This document shows positions 9,181 to 21,600 of a stretch of DNA of 64,000 nt, piece by piece. Made by a program: the position numbers and the translations under genes. Source of the stretch: Agarivorans sp. TSD2052 (GTDB lineage Bacteria > Pseudomonadota > Gammaproteobacteria > Enterobacterales > Celerinatantimonadaceae); contig NZ_CP096670.1 of assembly GCF_023238625.1 (NCBI RefSeq), forward strand, positions 2,956,501-3,020,500, written 5' to 3'. Position 1 is the first letter of the stretch; the number at the start of each line of letters is the position of its first letter. The notes beneath the pieces were generated by a model, which searched no databases, was not told the origin of the DNA, and was given only the letters and a program-made list of their open reading frames with translations.

Positions 9181-9929
9181 AGCTAACTTTATTAGGCACC
9201 GGTAACGTACAGGCTTGCCCCTTATATGGCTGCGAATGTGCGGCTTGTCAGCAGGCCACCCTTGACCCCGCTAAAGCCAGACATTTGTGTTCGGCAGTGT
9301 TAGAGGTTAATGGCCAACAATTATTGATTGATGCCAATCACCCTCAGCTACAAAGCCGTTTTCCAGCCGGCTCGATTGATGCCATTCTGCTGACGCACTA
9401 TCACATGGATCATGTACAAGCGTTATTTGAGTTACGCTGGGGAGTTGCTGACCCGATCCCTGTTTATCAACCTGACGATCCCGACGGGTGTGATGATTTA
9501 TTTAAACACCCCGGTTTGTTGCAATTTCTGCCGCCTAATCAAGCGAATCAAGCGTTCAAGTTAGCGGGTATTAGCATTACCCCGCTAAGCCTAAACCACT
9601 CAAAGCCTACTTTAGGGTATTTGTTTAGCAGTGAACAAGGCCGAATAGCTTATCTCACCGACACTTTAGGTATTCCTGAACAAAGCTGGCAACAACTACT
9701 GCGCAATCCCCCTAAGTATCTGGTGATAGATTGCAGTGTTCCCCCCTCTCATCGTTCTGGTAACCATAACAATCTCGATGATGTCTTGGCTCTCGCGAGT
9801 GCCCTTCCAGATAGCGATTGGATACTCACCCACATCGGCCATGAATTAGACCTTTACCTAATGCAAAATCCCGATTGCCTTAACAGCAACGTGAGCGTGG
9901 CTTATGACGGCTTGGAAATCAGCCTTTAA
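9177..9929 (+). CDS. phnP: Phosphoribosyl cyclic phosphodiesterase PhnP
   Basis: This 250-residue metallo-beta-lactamase-fold enzyme opens 5-phosphoribosyl 1,2-cyclic phosphate to ribose 1,5-bisphosphate. The metal motif HYHMDH is at residues 74-79. An N-terminal cysteine cluster (CPLYGCECAAC) matches the structural zinc site of PhnP. Late motifs DTLGIPE, LVIDCS and THIGHELD fit the family. The start overlaps phnN by four bases. The phnO position between phnN and phnP is empty here. Confidence 0.95.
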   Translation: MKLTLLGTGNVQACPLYGCECAACQQATLDPAKARHLCSAVLEVNGQQLLIDANHPQLQSRFPAGSIDAILLTHYHMDHVQALFELRWGVADPIPVYQPDDPDGCDDLFKHPGLLQFLPPNQANQAFKLAGISITPLSLNHSKPTLGYLFSSEQGRIAYLTDTLGIPEQSWQQLLRNPPKYLVIDCSVPPSHRSGNHNNLDDVLALASALPDSDWILTHIGHELDLYLMQNPDCLNSNVSVAYDGLEISL

Positions 9930-9954
9930 CGACGACCATTTAAAGGAGACTAAG

Positions 9955-10626
9955 ATGGCCATTATTGCCCCAGGAAATAACTTACACTCTGCGCCCTCGG
10001 TAGCTGAAAGCTCTTCAGTAAGCAGCAGCCAATTAGGCGCTTGGACTGAAATTGGTGAGCGCTGTTTATTGGACAACGTAGAATTTGGCGATTACAGCTA
10101 CGCGCAAAATGATGTGGATATAGCCCTTTGTGAAGTGGGAAAATTTGTCTCAATTGCCTCAAGTGTGCGCATCAACCCCAGCAATCACCCTTGGTGGCGC
10201 GCTAGTCTTCATCACTTTAGCTACCGCCCACAAAAGTATGGTTTGGCGAGCAGCGTTGACGAGCAAGTATTTGTATGGCGCGCCGACAATAAAGTCACCA
10301 TTGGTCACGATGTATGGATAGGCCATGGCGCGATTATAATGCCCGGAGTCAACATTGGTAATGGCGCCATTGTCGGCTCTGGCAGTATCGTGACTAAAGA
10401 TGTACCTGCGTGGCATATTGTGGTTGGCAACCCCGCCAAGATATTGCGCCCGCGTTTTGAACAAGCTGATGTGGGCCAGCGTTTAGATAAACTGGCGTGG
10501 TGGAATTGGTCTCACCAACAACTGGCCAAAGCCTTACCGCTATTTCAGCAAGATTGCTTAAGCTTTTTAGAACACTATGAAAACCATGCTGCGCAGAATC
10601 GGCTTAATGCCAACAAGCAATCATAA
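9955..10626 (+). CDS. Hexapeptide-repeat acyltransferase of the phosphonate cluster
   Basis: The ATG at 9955 follows a TAAAGGAGA ribosome site and yields 223 residues; an upstream in-frame ATG at 9904 overlaps phnP and has no ribosome site. The protein is a left-handed beta-helix transferase with isoleucine-patch hexapeptides (VTIGHDVWIGHGAIIMPGV, IGNGAIVGSGSIVTKDVP) and the VVGNPAKILRPRF end typical of xenobiotic/chloramphenicol-type acetyltransferases. A subfamily of these is recurrently found in phn operons. A role in acylating aminophosphonates or a related intermediate, standing in for PhnO, is inference. Its 3' end overlaps the MFS gene by 50 bases. Confidence 0.85.
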   Translation: MAIIAPGNNLHSAPSVAESSSVSSSQLGAWTEIGERCLLDNVEFGDYSYAQNDVDIALCEVGKFVSIASSVRINPSNHPWWRASLHHFSYRPQKYGLASSVDEQVFVWRADNKVTIGHDVWIGHGAIIMPGVNIGNGAIVGSGSIVTKDVPAWHIVVGNPAKILRPRFEQADVGQRLDKLAWWNWSHQQLAKALPLFQQDCLSFLEHYENHAAQNRLNANKQS

Positions 10627-11839
10627 AGTGGCCTTTGCCATTCATGGTATGGCCATCGCTCAAACCCTGCTGTGGGCCAGTCTTTATTATAGTTTTCCGG
10701 CACTATTGCTCACTTGGCAAAAGCAGTTAAATGGATCGTTGGCCGAGCTATCCTTAGCCTTTACTTTGGCGCTGGTGGTATCGGCTTGCTGCTCACCACT
10801 TATAGGCCGTTTGATTGACCAAGGCAGAGGCAATAAAGTGTTAGTACTGAGCGCTATTGTTGGCGGCTTAGGGCTAGTGATGTTAGGTCAGATTCAACAG
10901 CTTTGGCAGTTTTATTTATGCTGGGCTTTGATTGGCACAGCCAGTGCTGGTTGTTTATATGAACCCTGTTTTGCTTTTTTAACGCGTTACACCGGGGCTA
11001 AGGCTAAATCGGCTATCACTAAAGTGACCTTATATGCGGGTTTTGCTGGCACCTTAAGCTTTCCCGTTTGCTTTTATTTAGTCGCTCATGTGGGCTGGCA
11101 GTCGACCACCAGCATTTTGGGTTTAATGATCATTTTAGTGGCGGTTCCGCTGCTGTGGTTTAGCGCAAATACGCTACAAAATGCCCATTACTCAACAATA
11201 GAACCCACAAATAAAAACCTGCCGACAACTGCGCTTTCCAGCCTAAAAACACTGAGCTTTTGGCTAATTGCTAGTGCGTTTTCACTGAGCGCTTTAAACC
11301 ACACCGTGGTGGTAAATTACCTGCTCCCCAGCATGTATGCTCTCCACTTTACCCCCATTAATGCGGTATGGGTGATGTCGATAATAGGGCCAATGCAAGT
11401 GCTTGGCAGAATAGTCATAATGAGCCTAGATAAGCACCTGACTAACCAGGTCATTGCGATGCTGTGTTTCTTTAGCATGTTTACGGCGGCCTGCCTATTG
11501 TGGCTATTAGGGCACTGGCCACATTGGATTTGGTTTTTTGTCGTTCTGCAAGGCGCCGCTTATGGGGTCACCAGCATTATGCGGCCAGTACTCACGAAAC
11601 AATTATTAGGAAGTGAAAACTTTGGCGCTATATCTGGATACTTGGCTGTGCCCTATTTACTGGCTAGTGCGTGTGCCCCCTTTTTAGGCGCCTTTGTTTG
11701 GCAGATACGCCAGCAGCAAGCCATTTTTGCCTTGGTCAGTATCAGCGCTTTGTTAGGCTTGCTGGCGATGACGGCTTGTTGCTTACAACAAGCCGTCAAT
11801 ACGACTAACTATCAGAAATTAACCGCTAATCCTAAGTAA
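10577..11839 (+). CDS. Major facilitator superfamily transporter at the end of the phn operon
   Basis: This 420-residue protein has about twelve hydrophobic segments and MFS hallmarks, such as the loop 2-3 pattern SPLIGRLIDQG after TM2. Substrate is unknown. The first ATG at 10577 overlaps the acyltransferase gene by 50 bases in another frame. In-frame ATGs at 10586 and 10607 are alternatives; none has a strong ribosome site. Being last in the operon suggests export or import of a phosphonate-related compound, but this is inference only. Its 3' end overlaps the convergent gene by 28 bases and contains a 12-bp inverted repeat. Confidence 0.82.
   Translation: MKTMLRRIGLMPTSNHKVAFAIHGMAIAQTLLWASLYYSFPALLLTWQKQLNGSLAELSLAFTLALVVSACCSPLIGRLIDQGRGNKVLVLSAIVGGLGLVMLGQIQQLWQFYLCWALIGTASAGCLYEPCFAFLTRYTGAKAKSAITKVTLYAGFAGTLSFPVCFYLVAHVGWQSTTSILGLMIILVAVPLLWFSANTLQNAHYSTIEPTNKNLPTTALSSLKTLSFWLIASAFSLSALNHTVVVNYLLPSMYALHFTPINAVWVMSIIGPMQVLGRIVIMSLDKHLTNQVIAMLCFFSMFTAACLLWLLGHWPHWIWFFVVLQGAAYGVTSIMRPVLTKQLLGSENFGAISGYLAVPYLLASACAPFLGAFVWQIRQQQAIFALVSISALLGLLAMTACCLQQAVNTTNYQKLTANPK
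11770..11797. terminator. 12-bp perfect inverted repeat inside the 3' end of the MFS gene
   Basis: GACGGCTTGTTG (11770-11781) and CAACAAGCCGTC (11786-11797) flank a 4-base loop. It is within the coding end of the + strand gene and 14 bases past the stop of the - strand gene. No T-run follows on either strand, so a role as terminator or 3' end stabiliser for one or both transcripts is plausible but not certain. Confidence 0.5.
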
Positions 11840-12426
11840 GCACCATTGTTACTGGTATTGTAGCTATGCGTAGAAATATCTTCATATTGGTAGCCACCAG
11901 AGAGTTCGATAGAGCTAACGACCAAATCTGCTAATTCATAGTTAAGACCGGCGCGGAATCGGTTGGCTTTGTAATCTTCGTTAGTCACCGACCATTTCAA
12001 ATCACTTTCTACGCCCAAACCAGTGCCGGGGAAGCGCCATGCCACTCGGCCAACTGCATAGATTTGCTCGCCATCATCAGAACCAGCTAAAAAGCTATCA
12101 GCACTGTCCCAGCTTTCATAACCGGCGCCTAAGTCTAAGTATAAGCCTGCGGTATCAAATAGGTTGTAGTACAACTCCGCTTGGTAACTTGAACCATCTG
12201 CCGCATCGCCTTGCTTACGTTTATTTACGCCAATAGCAACATTAGGAATGAGCGGCACGAAGTGCTTTAAACGCAACTCCATATCACCCTGCCACGCAGA
12301 AGACGCTTTAGGGTCGGTATCGGTTTGCGCTATGTGACTCGCAAGAGTAAGACCAATAAGATCAGCTTGAACAGGTAAAGCAACAGAAGCGAAAACAGCA
12401 GCGCCAACAGCTAGGCGAAATTTCAT
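11812..12426 (-). CDS. Small outer-membrane beta-barrel protein
   Basis: This 204-residue protein has a clear signal peptide (MKFRLAVGAAVFASVALPVQA, cleavage about residue 21). It alternates short amphipathic strands and ends in a C-terminal phenylalanine (LAVNF), the usual outer-membrane insertion signal. It resembles a TIGR04219-type family of small outer-membrane proteins; function is unknown. An AAAGGA ribosome site precedes the start. It is convergent with, and overlaps by 28 bases, the MFS gene. Confidence 0.78.
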   Translation of the reverse strand: MKFRLAVGAAVFASVALPVQADLIGLTLASHIAQTDTDPKASSAWQGDMELRLKHFVPLIPNVAIGVNKRKQGDAADGSSYQAELYYNLFDTAGLYLDLGAGYESWDSADSFLAGSDDGEQIYAVGRVAWRFPGTGLGVESDLKWSVTNEDYKANRFRAGLNYELADLVVSSIELSGGYQYEDISTHSYNTSNNGAYLGLAVNF

Positions 12427-12564
12427 GGTGAGTCCTTTAACTAAATAACATCGAAGAGATAAGGCGGCATTCTGCCATGAGCTGCCATTTAGGCCAAGAG
12501 AAAAACCTAATAAAAACCGCTGATTCGGATTATTAAACTACAAAAGCATAAATTGCATTATATT

Positions 12565-12586
12565 AGCGTAAGGTCAACATTACGCT
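12565..12586 (-). terminator. Possible terminator of the adhesin operon
   Basis: AGCGTAA and TTACGCT form a 7-bp stem around an 8-base loop, about 30 bases past the adhesin stop on the - strand. An A/T-rich stretch follows but no clean T-run, so support is moderate. The rest of 12427-12615 shows no gene. Confidence 0.4.
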
Positions 12587-12615
12587 GTATATTTTACACA
12601 CAAAGCTAATCGGGT

Positions 12616-15600
12616 TTACCACTGATTATGCATATCGTTTAATGCTTGATGCAATAAATCATCATGACTATCTACAGCCGTATTATCATCAACAAGTTGG
12701 CTATGATTATGATTATTGTCTTGAACATCATCAAGTTGATGATGTTGGTCCTCACCTTCAGCCAATGGATTGTCAAACGGATCCGACGATTGTAATGCTA
12801 AATCATCTGCATCAGCTAAAGGGTTGTCTACGTTAAATTCAGGTAGTATATCTGTTTGGTCGCCAGCTAAAGACTCCAACGGCGTGTCATCTCTGCTCAT
12901 TCCCAACATTTGGAAATAATGATCCACCGGGGCTATTGGATCATTATTCATCCCAGTGCTTACCGCATCGGAGAAATCCGCATCAACACTTGAGCTAAAG
13001 GTCAGCGTATCTGTTTCAGTGTCACTTTGTGGAGCATCTGATTGCCCTATTCCAGCGAGTACAGGTGCCGCTAGTACATCAACTCCAATAGTTTGACTAA
13101 CCGAAGTCTGTTCACTGCCATCACGACTAATTGCTGAAACACTTAAATCAAAATGGCCATGAAAGTCAGCTTCAGGAATAACTTTGAGGTTAGTTAACTC
13201 GCTTTGTTGTAGTGTCCATATGCCGTTATTTTCAGTCCCCGCAGATAGCGAAGCCCCTGGTGGAACGCCTGTAATTTCAACAGTGAGTGTTTCATTTGTA
13301 TCAGGACTGGATACGTTAATATTAAGTGCTAAATCAGAATTTTCATTACCCGAAATCGCCATAGTATCGAGTGGCGAAGCTAAATCACCGACATGCTTAG
13401 TAAATATCATGGTAGGAGTATCGGCATCAGGCGACACATGAATCGCCATACTGTTATCTATATCTACATGACCATCGGTCACGGTATAGTTTAAGCGTAA
13501 TTCTCCATTATAATTTACCCTAGGATTGATAACCCAATGGTCACCTTGTTGGGTAATAGTACCACCACCGACTATTGATAAATGGCTTACATCAAGCACA
13601 TCTTTAGCGTCTGTATCGTGAACGTTAGCAAGTAAATCAGCTTTACTCAGAGTGAGCAGATGATCTTCAACAACCGTATTAGCAAGGGCATGTCCAACAA
13701 CAGGTACATCATTGGTACCGATGATCACCAATTTCATTGCTTGATCTACGCTGTGACCAAGAGAATCAGTAGCGGTCACCATTATTGTTTCTTCAAGTCG
13801 CTCACCTTCAGCTAGGGCTTGTACACGAGCTGAGTCATTATTGGCTTGATACTGCCAACTACCATCGGAGTTTAATGTTAAATCACCGTATTGAGGGTGC
13901 GCCCCAGGTTGCAATTCCCACGTGACACCGTTGGCCACCTTGACGTCGCCGACCAATAAATCGAGCAAGCCGTGGGATTGAGTTACTTTATCTTCGGTAA
14001 CCACAGACTCGGACGCTCCGAAAATCTGTGGTCCGGTCTTACCATCACCGATATGCACCGTTAGGTGTTCTTCCCGGCTCTGCCCACTGCCATCAGTTAC
14101 TTTGAGGGTGACTGTTTCGGTGTGAATCTTGCCTGCGGCAACTTCTTGATCAAGCTTGTCACGCTCTGGACCACTGTGACTGAAAGTAAAATCCCAACGT
14201 CCGTCGGCATCGATACTAAAATGACCGATGCCTTGTACATCAATTTTATTACTGTTGCCTGACGTAAAATCCAATAGATGGTGTCCACCCTGACTATCAA
14301 CGTATTCAATGTTGAGGTTATCACCAGCATCGATGTCATCAATATTGATATAGCCAAAGGAATGGGTGTTAGTCATTGAGCCCGTCGTAATTGAACGAGA
14401 TATTTCAAAAGTGCCCGTTAAGAGGGGGGCGTCGTTGGTGCCATGAATACCAATATTGACCACGGCATGCTTGATGTCGCCATGGTTATTGGTATAACTG
14501 ATGAAAAAGTTATCTGCATGGCTATCTGTTTGCCCCATTTGCTGAATAGCGGCTGCGTTATTGTCCAATGTGTATTGGTAACTACCATCGGCATTCATCT
14601 GTAAAGTGCCATAGTTGCCTTGTAATATGCCTGCAGTGGTAACAGTTTCACTCGCGCCTACAGCAAATATCGTCCCTGCTGCTGTGGTTTTACTGTCCTC
14701 TTCTACTGCCTGAGTTTGTACCAGAGTACTTAAATCGGCAGATACCACTAGCTGGCGTTGAACTTGAGCTGTGTCGCCAGTTGCAGTCGCGATAACCTCT
14801 GCATGGACTTGATAGGCATTGTCGCTAATATTGGCAACTTGATTTGCCGGAATGACCAATTGCCAATGGTTATTGTTAACGCTGGCGCTATAGTGTGTAC
14901 CTGCGACAATCACATCAACCGAATTGCCATCAGCCACATGGGTTGTGGCGCCTGTAATCGTTAAATCCTGCTGATGGTCATGATGATTTACCCAATCGTC
15001 ATTGGAGATAGGGTCGATAGACAACGTTGGTTTAGCAGTATCTATAGTGATTTTATGATGGGCTTGGGCATAGCTGCCATCAGCTTTTACTTCAAATACG
15101 GTCAGCGTATAGGTACCATCGGCGCGATCTGTTGCGCTAACATCCATTTTCCAATGACCATTTGCATCGACAATTGCTTTAGGACCGCTGAGAATCCCAC
15201 TTCCCTGGATCGTGCTACCAGGCTCGCCAGTTCCGTATAAGATTATGTGGCCGTCGCTAGTAACAAAGTCACTGTCACTGACCCCAGTATCTCGCTCTAA
15301 TCGGGTAATTGCCAGAGACGGCGTGACATCAATTATTGCGTTGGCATCAATAGTGTTATGACCATCGCTGATTTTGAAACTAATGGCTAAATCGTTACCA
15401 ACAAAGCCTGGGTTTGCAGTAAAGCTATAGCTGCCGTCAGGATTGGTTACCACAGTTCCATGGGGAGAGAGCAGTGATCCTGCGACAATCGATAACCCCG
15501 CAGCACTAGTATCGACATCAGTAACATTGGCCAGTAAATCAGTTGCTTGGAAGTCATGAGTATGACCAGATTCAACCATGCCTAAATCGGTGGTGACGGT

Positions 15601-18600
15601 TGTTGGGGCAGTGTCGCTGCCGATGAGTGTTACACTCAATTGTTGCTCTGTTCCATCAAGAGTTTTTACGGTAACAATATCGGTGGCGTTATGGTTTTGA
15701 GTCAAGGTTTCTGCCAGCTTACTTGGGGTGAACTCCCAACTTCCGTCAGCTTTTATCGTAAATTGACCATGAGCACTTGGTATAACTTCAGCAATAAAGT
15801 GTGCTTGCGATGGATCTGTATCGGTAATAGTTAGCTGACCCGATACAGTTGAGACTTCATCTGTGGTTAGTTGTTCATCCCCGGTAATAACAGCATCAGG
15901 AACCGGGGAGTTAACATCTAATATTATTGGCAGTTTTGCACTATCGGTTGTACTTATACCATCAGGTCCGGTCGTGGTTGCGACTAACTGCATTAGCATG
16001 TTCTGATCGCCATGAGCAGGTAATGTTGCTGTCACTTTATCTAAATCCCAACCGGTAACATCCGCATGTTGCACCGCTGAGCCAATCGTTAAACTATGAT
16101 GACCATCGCTAAGAATCGTGCCTTTCGCAAGTCCCAATATCTCTATCTTGCTGAGAACATCGTCATGATCTATAGGAGCCGCTACTGACAGGTGCATATG
16201 TAATACATCGCCTGGCGCTAAAGCCGTTGAGCCAGTATTGACCATTTCACCTGTAAACGTATGTAAGTCAGCAATATCAAGCTGATGGTGACCTGTTTGG
16301 TCTGATATAAGGCCATGACTGTCGGATCTAATGTCGATTAATAGACCATTATTTTTACTAACAGACTCATAGACTGGGCCATGTTGAATTTGTTCTGGTG
16401 TAAGTGCTTGCGAGGCAAAACTAGTTGAGAGCAATCGTCCTGGAAATTTATCTTGTCCTGCAAAATGCCCCGGAACGTATTTACTGCCTACATTTAAAAA
16501 TGGATTTGCCGCAATGTGATCACTTCCTGCAAAACCATGAACCGTAACTTTTAAAACACCGTTATCATAAAGTAGAGCGGTATCTGTTTTACCATCCCAT
16601 GTCATGGTTATACGATGATCTTGACCATCATTAAAATTGACTCCAGGGTTGCCGTTATCACCACTGATATGTGAACTGGTAAACTTCAAATTACCGCCAA
16701 AGGTCCACATGCCGAAATTAACGCCATCCATATCAGGCGTGCCATCAGGTTTAACCCCATGAAACATAACAAAATCTTGATAAGTACCAATGGTGATTTT
16801 GGGATCATGGATATAAGTGAATTCAGCCGTAAAAGCGTGTAAATCACCACCAGATTCAATTTGATCGCCATGTGGCTTGATATATCCATGGTCAGATGAT
16901 GAGGTTAGGCCAAATGCTGTACGTTGAACTTCTGCAGACAAGGAAGTCGTTGCTGCATCTGTAACTGAGCTCACACTTAAATGAGCCGTTTGGGCGTACT
17001 CGGTCGTTCCGTCACTGACTTTATAGTCAATTTCAGCTGGTCCATGGTAATTTGCATTCGGGGTAAAGTCATACCCTCCTGATGCATTCGCTGTTACTGT
17101 GCCATGAGTTGATGTCGGCACGCCGCTTATATGTAACGCACCATCGGCATCTGATAAGTTTGCGAGTAATTGCGCGTCTGTAAAATGTGTGGTGGTATCT
17201 TCATCCGTTGTACCTAAATCACGCATACCGCTATCGATTAATGGATCGTCAACTGAAGCGATATGTATTGATGCTCTGGCTGGTGCTGAGTCCACATGAC
17301 CATCATTGACTGAATAAGCAAAGTCTACATCACCATGGAAGTTGGCGCTTGGTTCAAACTTAAGTTGACCTATGTCAGTGGCTGAAATTTGTTGATTGGT
17401 TGTAACTTCTACACCATTTAAAGTAAGTTTACCGTCTGCAATATCTGGTAAATCGGTAATAGTAATGTGATTTAGAGTATCGCCATTATCGACATCGGTA
17501 AAACCAAAATCAGCTTCGTTGAAGCTATAAGTATTATCTTCTGTACCGCTCAGTGAGTTTGGCGTTATCGTTGGTGCATCATTTCTAGAAGCAACATCAA
17601 TAGTTGCCTGAGCTTCTGCTGAACTATCATGGCCATCGCTAACACTATATTTAAAGTTTACATTTCCATTAAAGTTAAGATTTGGCGTAAACACTAAATT
17701 AGGAATGTCCGCATTACTGATTTGTTGGTTAGCCGTTATAGCGTGACCATTTAAGCTTAATTCTCCCTGAGATTTAGGTGGTAGCTCCGTAATCGTTAAG
17801 TGCTCTAATGAGCCACCATCACTGTCAGTAAACCCAAAATCCGCCTTTGTAAAGTGATAGTCGGTATCTTCATAAGCTGAAATTGTGCTTGCTGTAATTG
17901 TTGGCGCTTCATTGCTACCTTGAACGTCAAAGTGCATGGTGTGAGTTGTTTGCCCACCTTCATTATCGGTAACGACTACATTGAATGTTTCGGTAACGTG
18001 TTGCCCTTCGGTTAAGGCTTGAGTTGCAGGTAAAGCATTATCAAGTTCATAATGCCAGCCGCCATTCGCCGCAATTGAAAAATGTCCATAAGTGCCCAAT
18101 ACATCGGTTTGTTCAGTAATGCTATGGGTATCACCGGTATCAGGATCGCTGATACTTAGCATTCCTGAAGTGCGAACATGGTCATGTCCACCGTCTTCTA
18201 TAACGGTTTTAGGTGCTGCAAGTTCAGTAACGATTGGGTTATCGTCACGGCCATCAATGTTAACGACAATTTGATGCTGGGTGCCATCAAGTGAGGTAAC
18301 AATTAACGCATCTTGTACATGATCAGTTTTATTTAAGGCATTGGCTGTAGCATTTGGTGTATAAGTCCAATGGCCGTCTGAATCAATCGTTAAATGGCCA
18401 TACTTGCCATCAATAGGCGTAGTATCAAAATGCGCTTGTGCGGCATCGGTATCTGTAATTAATAGCTGTCCTGATATCGACGTGTCTTCATCGGTTGTCT
18501 TATTATCATCGCCGCTAATTACGGCATTTGGAATCGGTTTAGTAGGATCAAGCACTAAAGGCTGGTGTGCTTCTGTGGTTGAGGTGGCGCCATCTGGTCC

Positions 18601-21600
18601 GGTAGTCTCCACACGAACAATAATGTCCATGTTATGATTATTGCCTCCAGGTAACTGCGCGGTAAGATGATCTAAATCCCAGCCCTGAATATTGAGAGCA
18701 TCCGTCATTGATGAAACAACATGATTGTGCCCAGGAGTACCATCGGTGATGACTGTGCCTGAAATCAATCCTAGTAATTCTACCTTAGAAATATGGTCGT
18801 CGGGATCAACGGGGTCGACAATATGAGGGCTAAGATTCAGTAAAGAATCACTATTAGGAATAGCGACTCCTGTATCAACTGACACAGTATGTGAGGTTAA
18901 CGATCCAAAAGAGGTTAGCTGATGGTGCCCAGTCATATCAACTAACTGCCCTGAAGCTGACATTCTCATATCAATAACAAGGCCATTATCTTTATCAACC
19001 GTATTCGCTAGAGGAGCATGCTGAAGAGAAGCGGGGGCTACAGGGTGATTCGTCACCATTGATGTACTAAAAATTTGACCATGAAATGCGTCATTAACAC
19101 CAAAACCATGGGATTTATGTGAGCCATCCTCAAGCACAAATTTCTGACCATGAACCACATCCTGATCTTGTCCAATAGCTAGGGTGCCATGACCATTCAT
19201 TGGTTGGCCTTTATGGACATTTGCATGAGTAAACTTAACGTCACCATCCACTAATACTTGCAGTACCCCTGTATTTGAATCCCATAAAATTGAATAGCGG
19301 TGAGTTGCAGTATCTTGAGTTGTATCGATGCCTGTAGCGTATTCAGTGCCATGGATCGCAATAGTTAAATTGCTTGGTTTCCAAGCATACATTTCATTAT
19401 CTGATTCACTATTGGCATAACTAAAGTAGGTGGCTCCATGCGTTGAGCCCGATGTGACTTGTGGGCCGCCGATAACATTAAACTCGACCGCGACACTATT
19501 GATTTGGTCGCCGGTTTGTAACCCCCCATTGTTCATTGCAGAGGCAGAACCATCTGTACCTAACTGCATCACTTGTTGTTGGGCTGTCATGCTAAGGCCG
19601 ACTTGTGCTGTATCGGTGATTGGGGTTACAGATAGTTGAGCTGTTTTAGCATATTCAGTCGAGCCATCAGTGACTTTGTAGTCAATTTCTGCAGGGCCGT
19701 GGTAATTAGGGGTTGGAGTAAAATCATACCCTCCAGAAGCATTTGCTGTGACTGCACCATGTGCCGATGTTGGTAAGCCACTTACATGCAATGGGCCATC
19801 AACATCAGATAAATGTTCCAATAATTGTGCTTCTGTAAAGTGAGTGGAGGTATCTTCATCCGTTACACCTAAGTCACGAACTCCACTATCGATTAATAGA
19901 TCTTCCACTGAAGCAATATTTAAAGAGCCTGTTGCAGGGGCTGAATCGACATGACCATCGTTTACGGTATAACTGAAATGAACATCACCATGAAAGTCTT
20001 TAGCTGGGATAAATTGAAGCTTACTGATATCTCCAACATCGATAATCTGATTTGCTGATACATCATGTCCATCTAAAACAAATTTACCTTCAGTTAAACT
20101 TGGCAGATTGGTTAAGCTTATAGAATGAAGTGTGTCGCCTGAATCAACATCGCTAAAACCAAACTGGCTTGCCTGCATTTGGTAACTGACATCTTCAGTA
20201 CCATTGGTTAAATGCACTTGGTTTACAGTGGGTGCATCATTAGTCCCCGTGACATTAATATGAAGATCGTAGGGTGTACCATCTTTACTATGTACTCGAT
20301 ATATAACAACTTCGGTTTGACCTTCAGCTAAGTGTTGAAGGTTAGCGTTGTTTACACTGTAACCCCAGCTTCCACCATTATCTATACGTAACATACCCCC
20401 GAACGGGTCGTGTATTTTTGTTTCTCCGAATTGGCTGTATCTAAACGCATTTTCACCACTGTCAGGGTCTGTAACATTCAGTGTACCTGTGGCTATCTCA
20501 TTTACTGTGCCATTAGTATTGCTGCCATGAGGCCCGTCTTCAATGATGCTACCAGTATTAACTTCTGTAATAACTGCGCTATCTTGAACCGCCGCTAATG
20601 TTGTCGTTGCACCCGTATGTGTGACACCACCATGTGCATCTTTAACGTCATAACTAAAATGAACTTGACCGTTGTAGTCTTTCTGAGGATGAAAGGTAAA
20701 CGTACCGTTTGGATTAACTGTAATAGTGCCATGATCTGCAGTTAAATTGGCAATACTGAGCTGGCCTGCATCATTGTCATCAACGTCAGTGGCATTGGCT
20801 ATTAGCTCGGCTGTACTCAGTTGTATATCGGTGTCTTCGGTGCCCGCAGCCAACTGTACTTGTGCTGAAACCACGGGCGCATCATTGGTACCATGGACAG
20901 TGACTGTAATATTCTGATGTGCGCTACCGTCAATAGATTCAACGGTAAAGGTTTTCTGATAACTTTGACCTGCACCTAGATGTTGCAACTTGTCATTGTC
21001 TATGGTGTAAGCCCAGTTACCTCTGGCATTAATAAAGAAATGGCCACCTTCAGGGGTCGTTAGATTTTGTGCAATAAAGCCTGCTTGATCATGATCGGGA
21101 TCGATAACATGTAAATTCCCGCCGCTGTAAATCTGATTCGGCGTACTGCCTGGGGAGAGGTTGTCTTCATAAGCATGCTCATTAAAGCTTGAGTACCGGC
21201 CGACTTCTATTCTGGCTTGGTTATCTTCTCCTATTACTTTAACCATGATGGTCAATGTTTGACCGTCGCTAGTTTTAACCTCATACGGGATCTCCAGCGA
21301 CTCACCAGTGTGCAAGCTGCTGATAAGATCATCTGCATGGCGATTACTCGCGCCTTCCAACCTAAATTGATATGAGCCATCGGACCAAACATCGAGATTA
21401 CCAGGGGCAAAACCTTGGCCTAAATATGTTCCACTCAGTTGGGCGAAATGGGTTTTATCACCAGTATCGGGGTCAACAAGCTGTAAGTTGCCCTTGTAAG
21501 TTTTAAATTGACTATCGAGGGCTTGGGTTTCTGTTAGCTGAATAACATTAGACACAAGTGTCGCTTTGTCATCGGTCCCCTGAATCGTTAAGTTTGCAGT

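Noticed and set aside
9904-9954. Upstream start for the acyltransferase
   Set aside because: It would overlap phnP and lacks a ribosome site, while ATG 9955 has TAAAGGAGA at good spacing.
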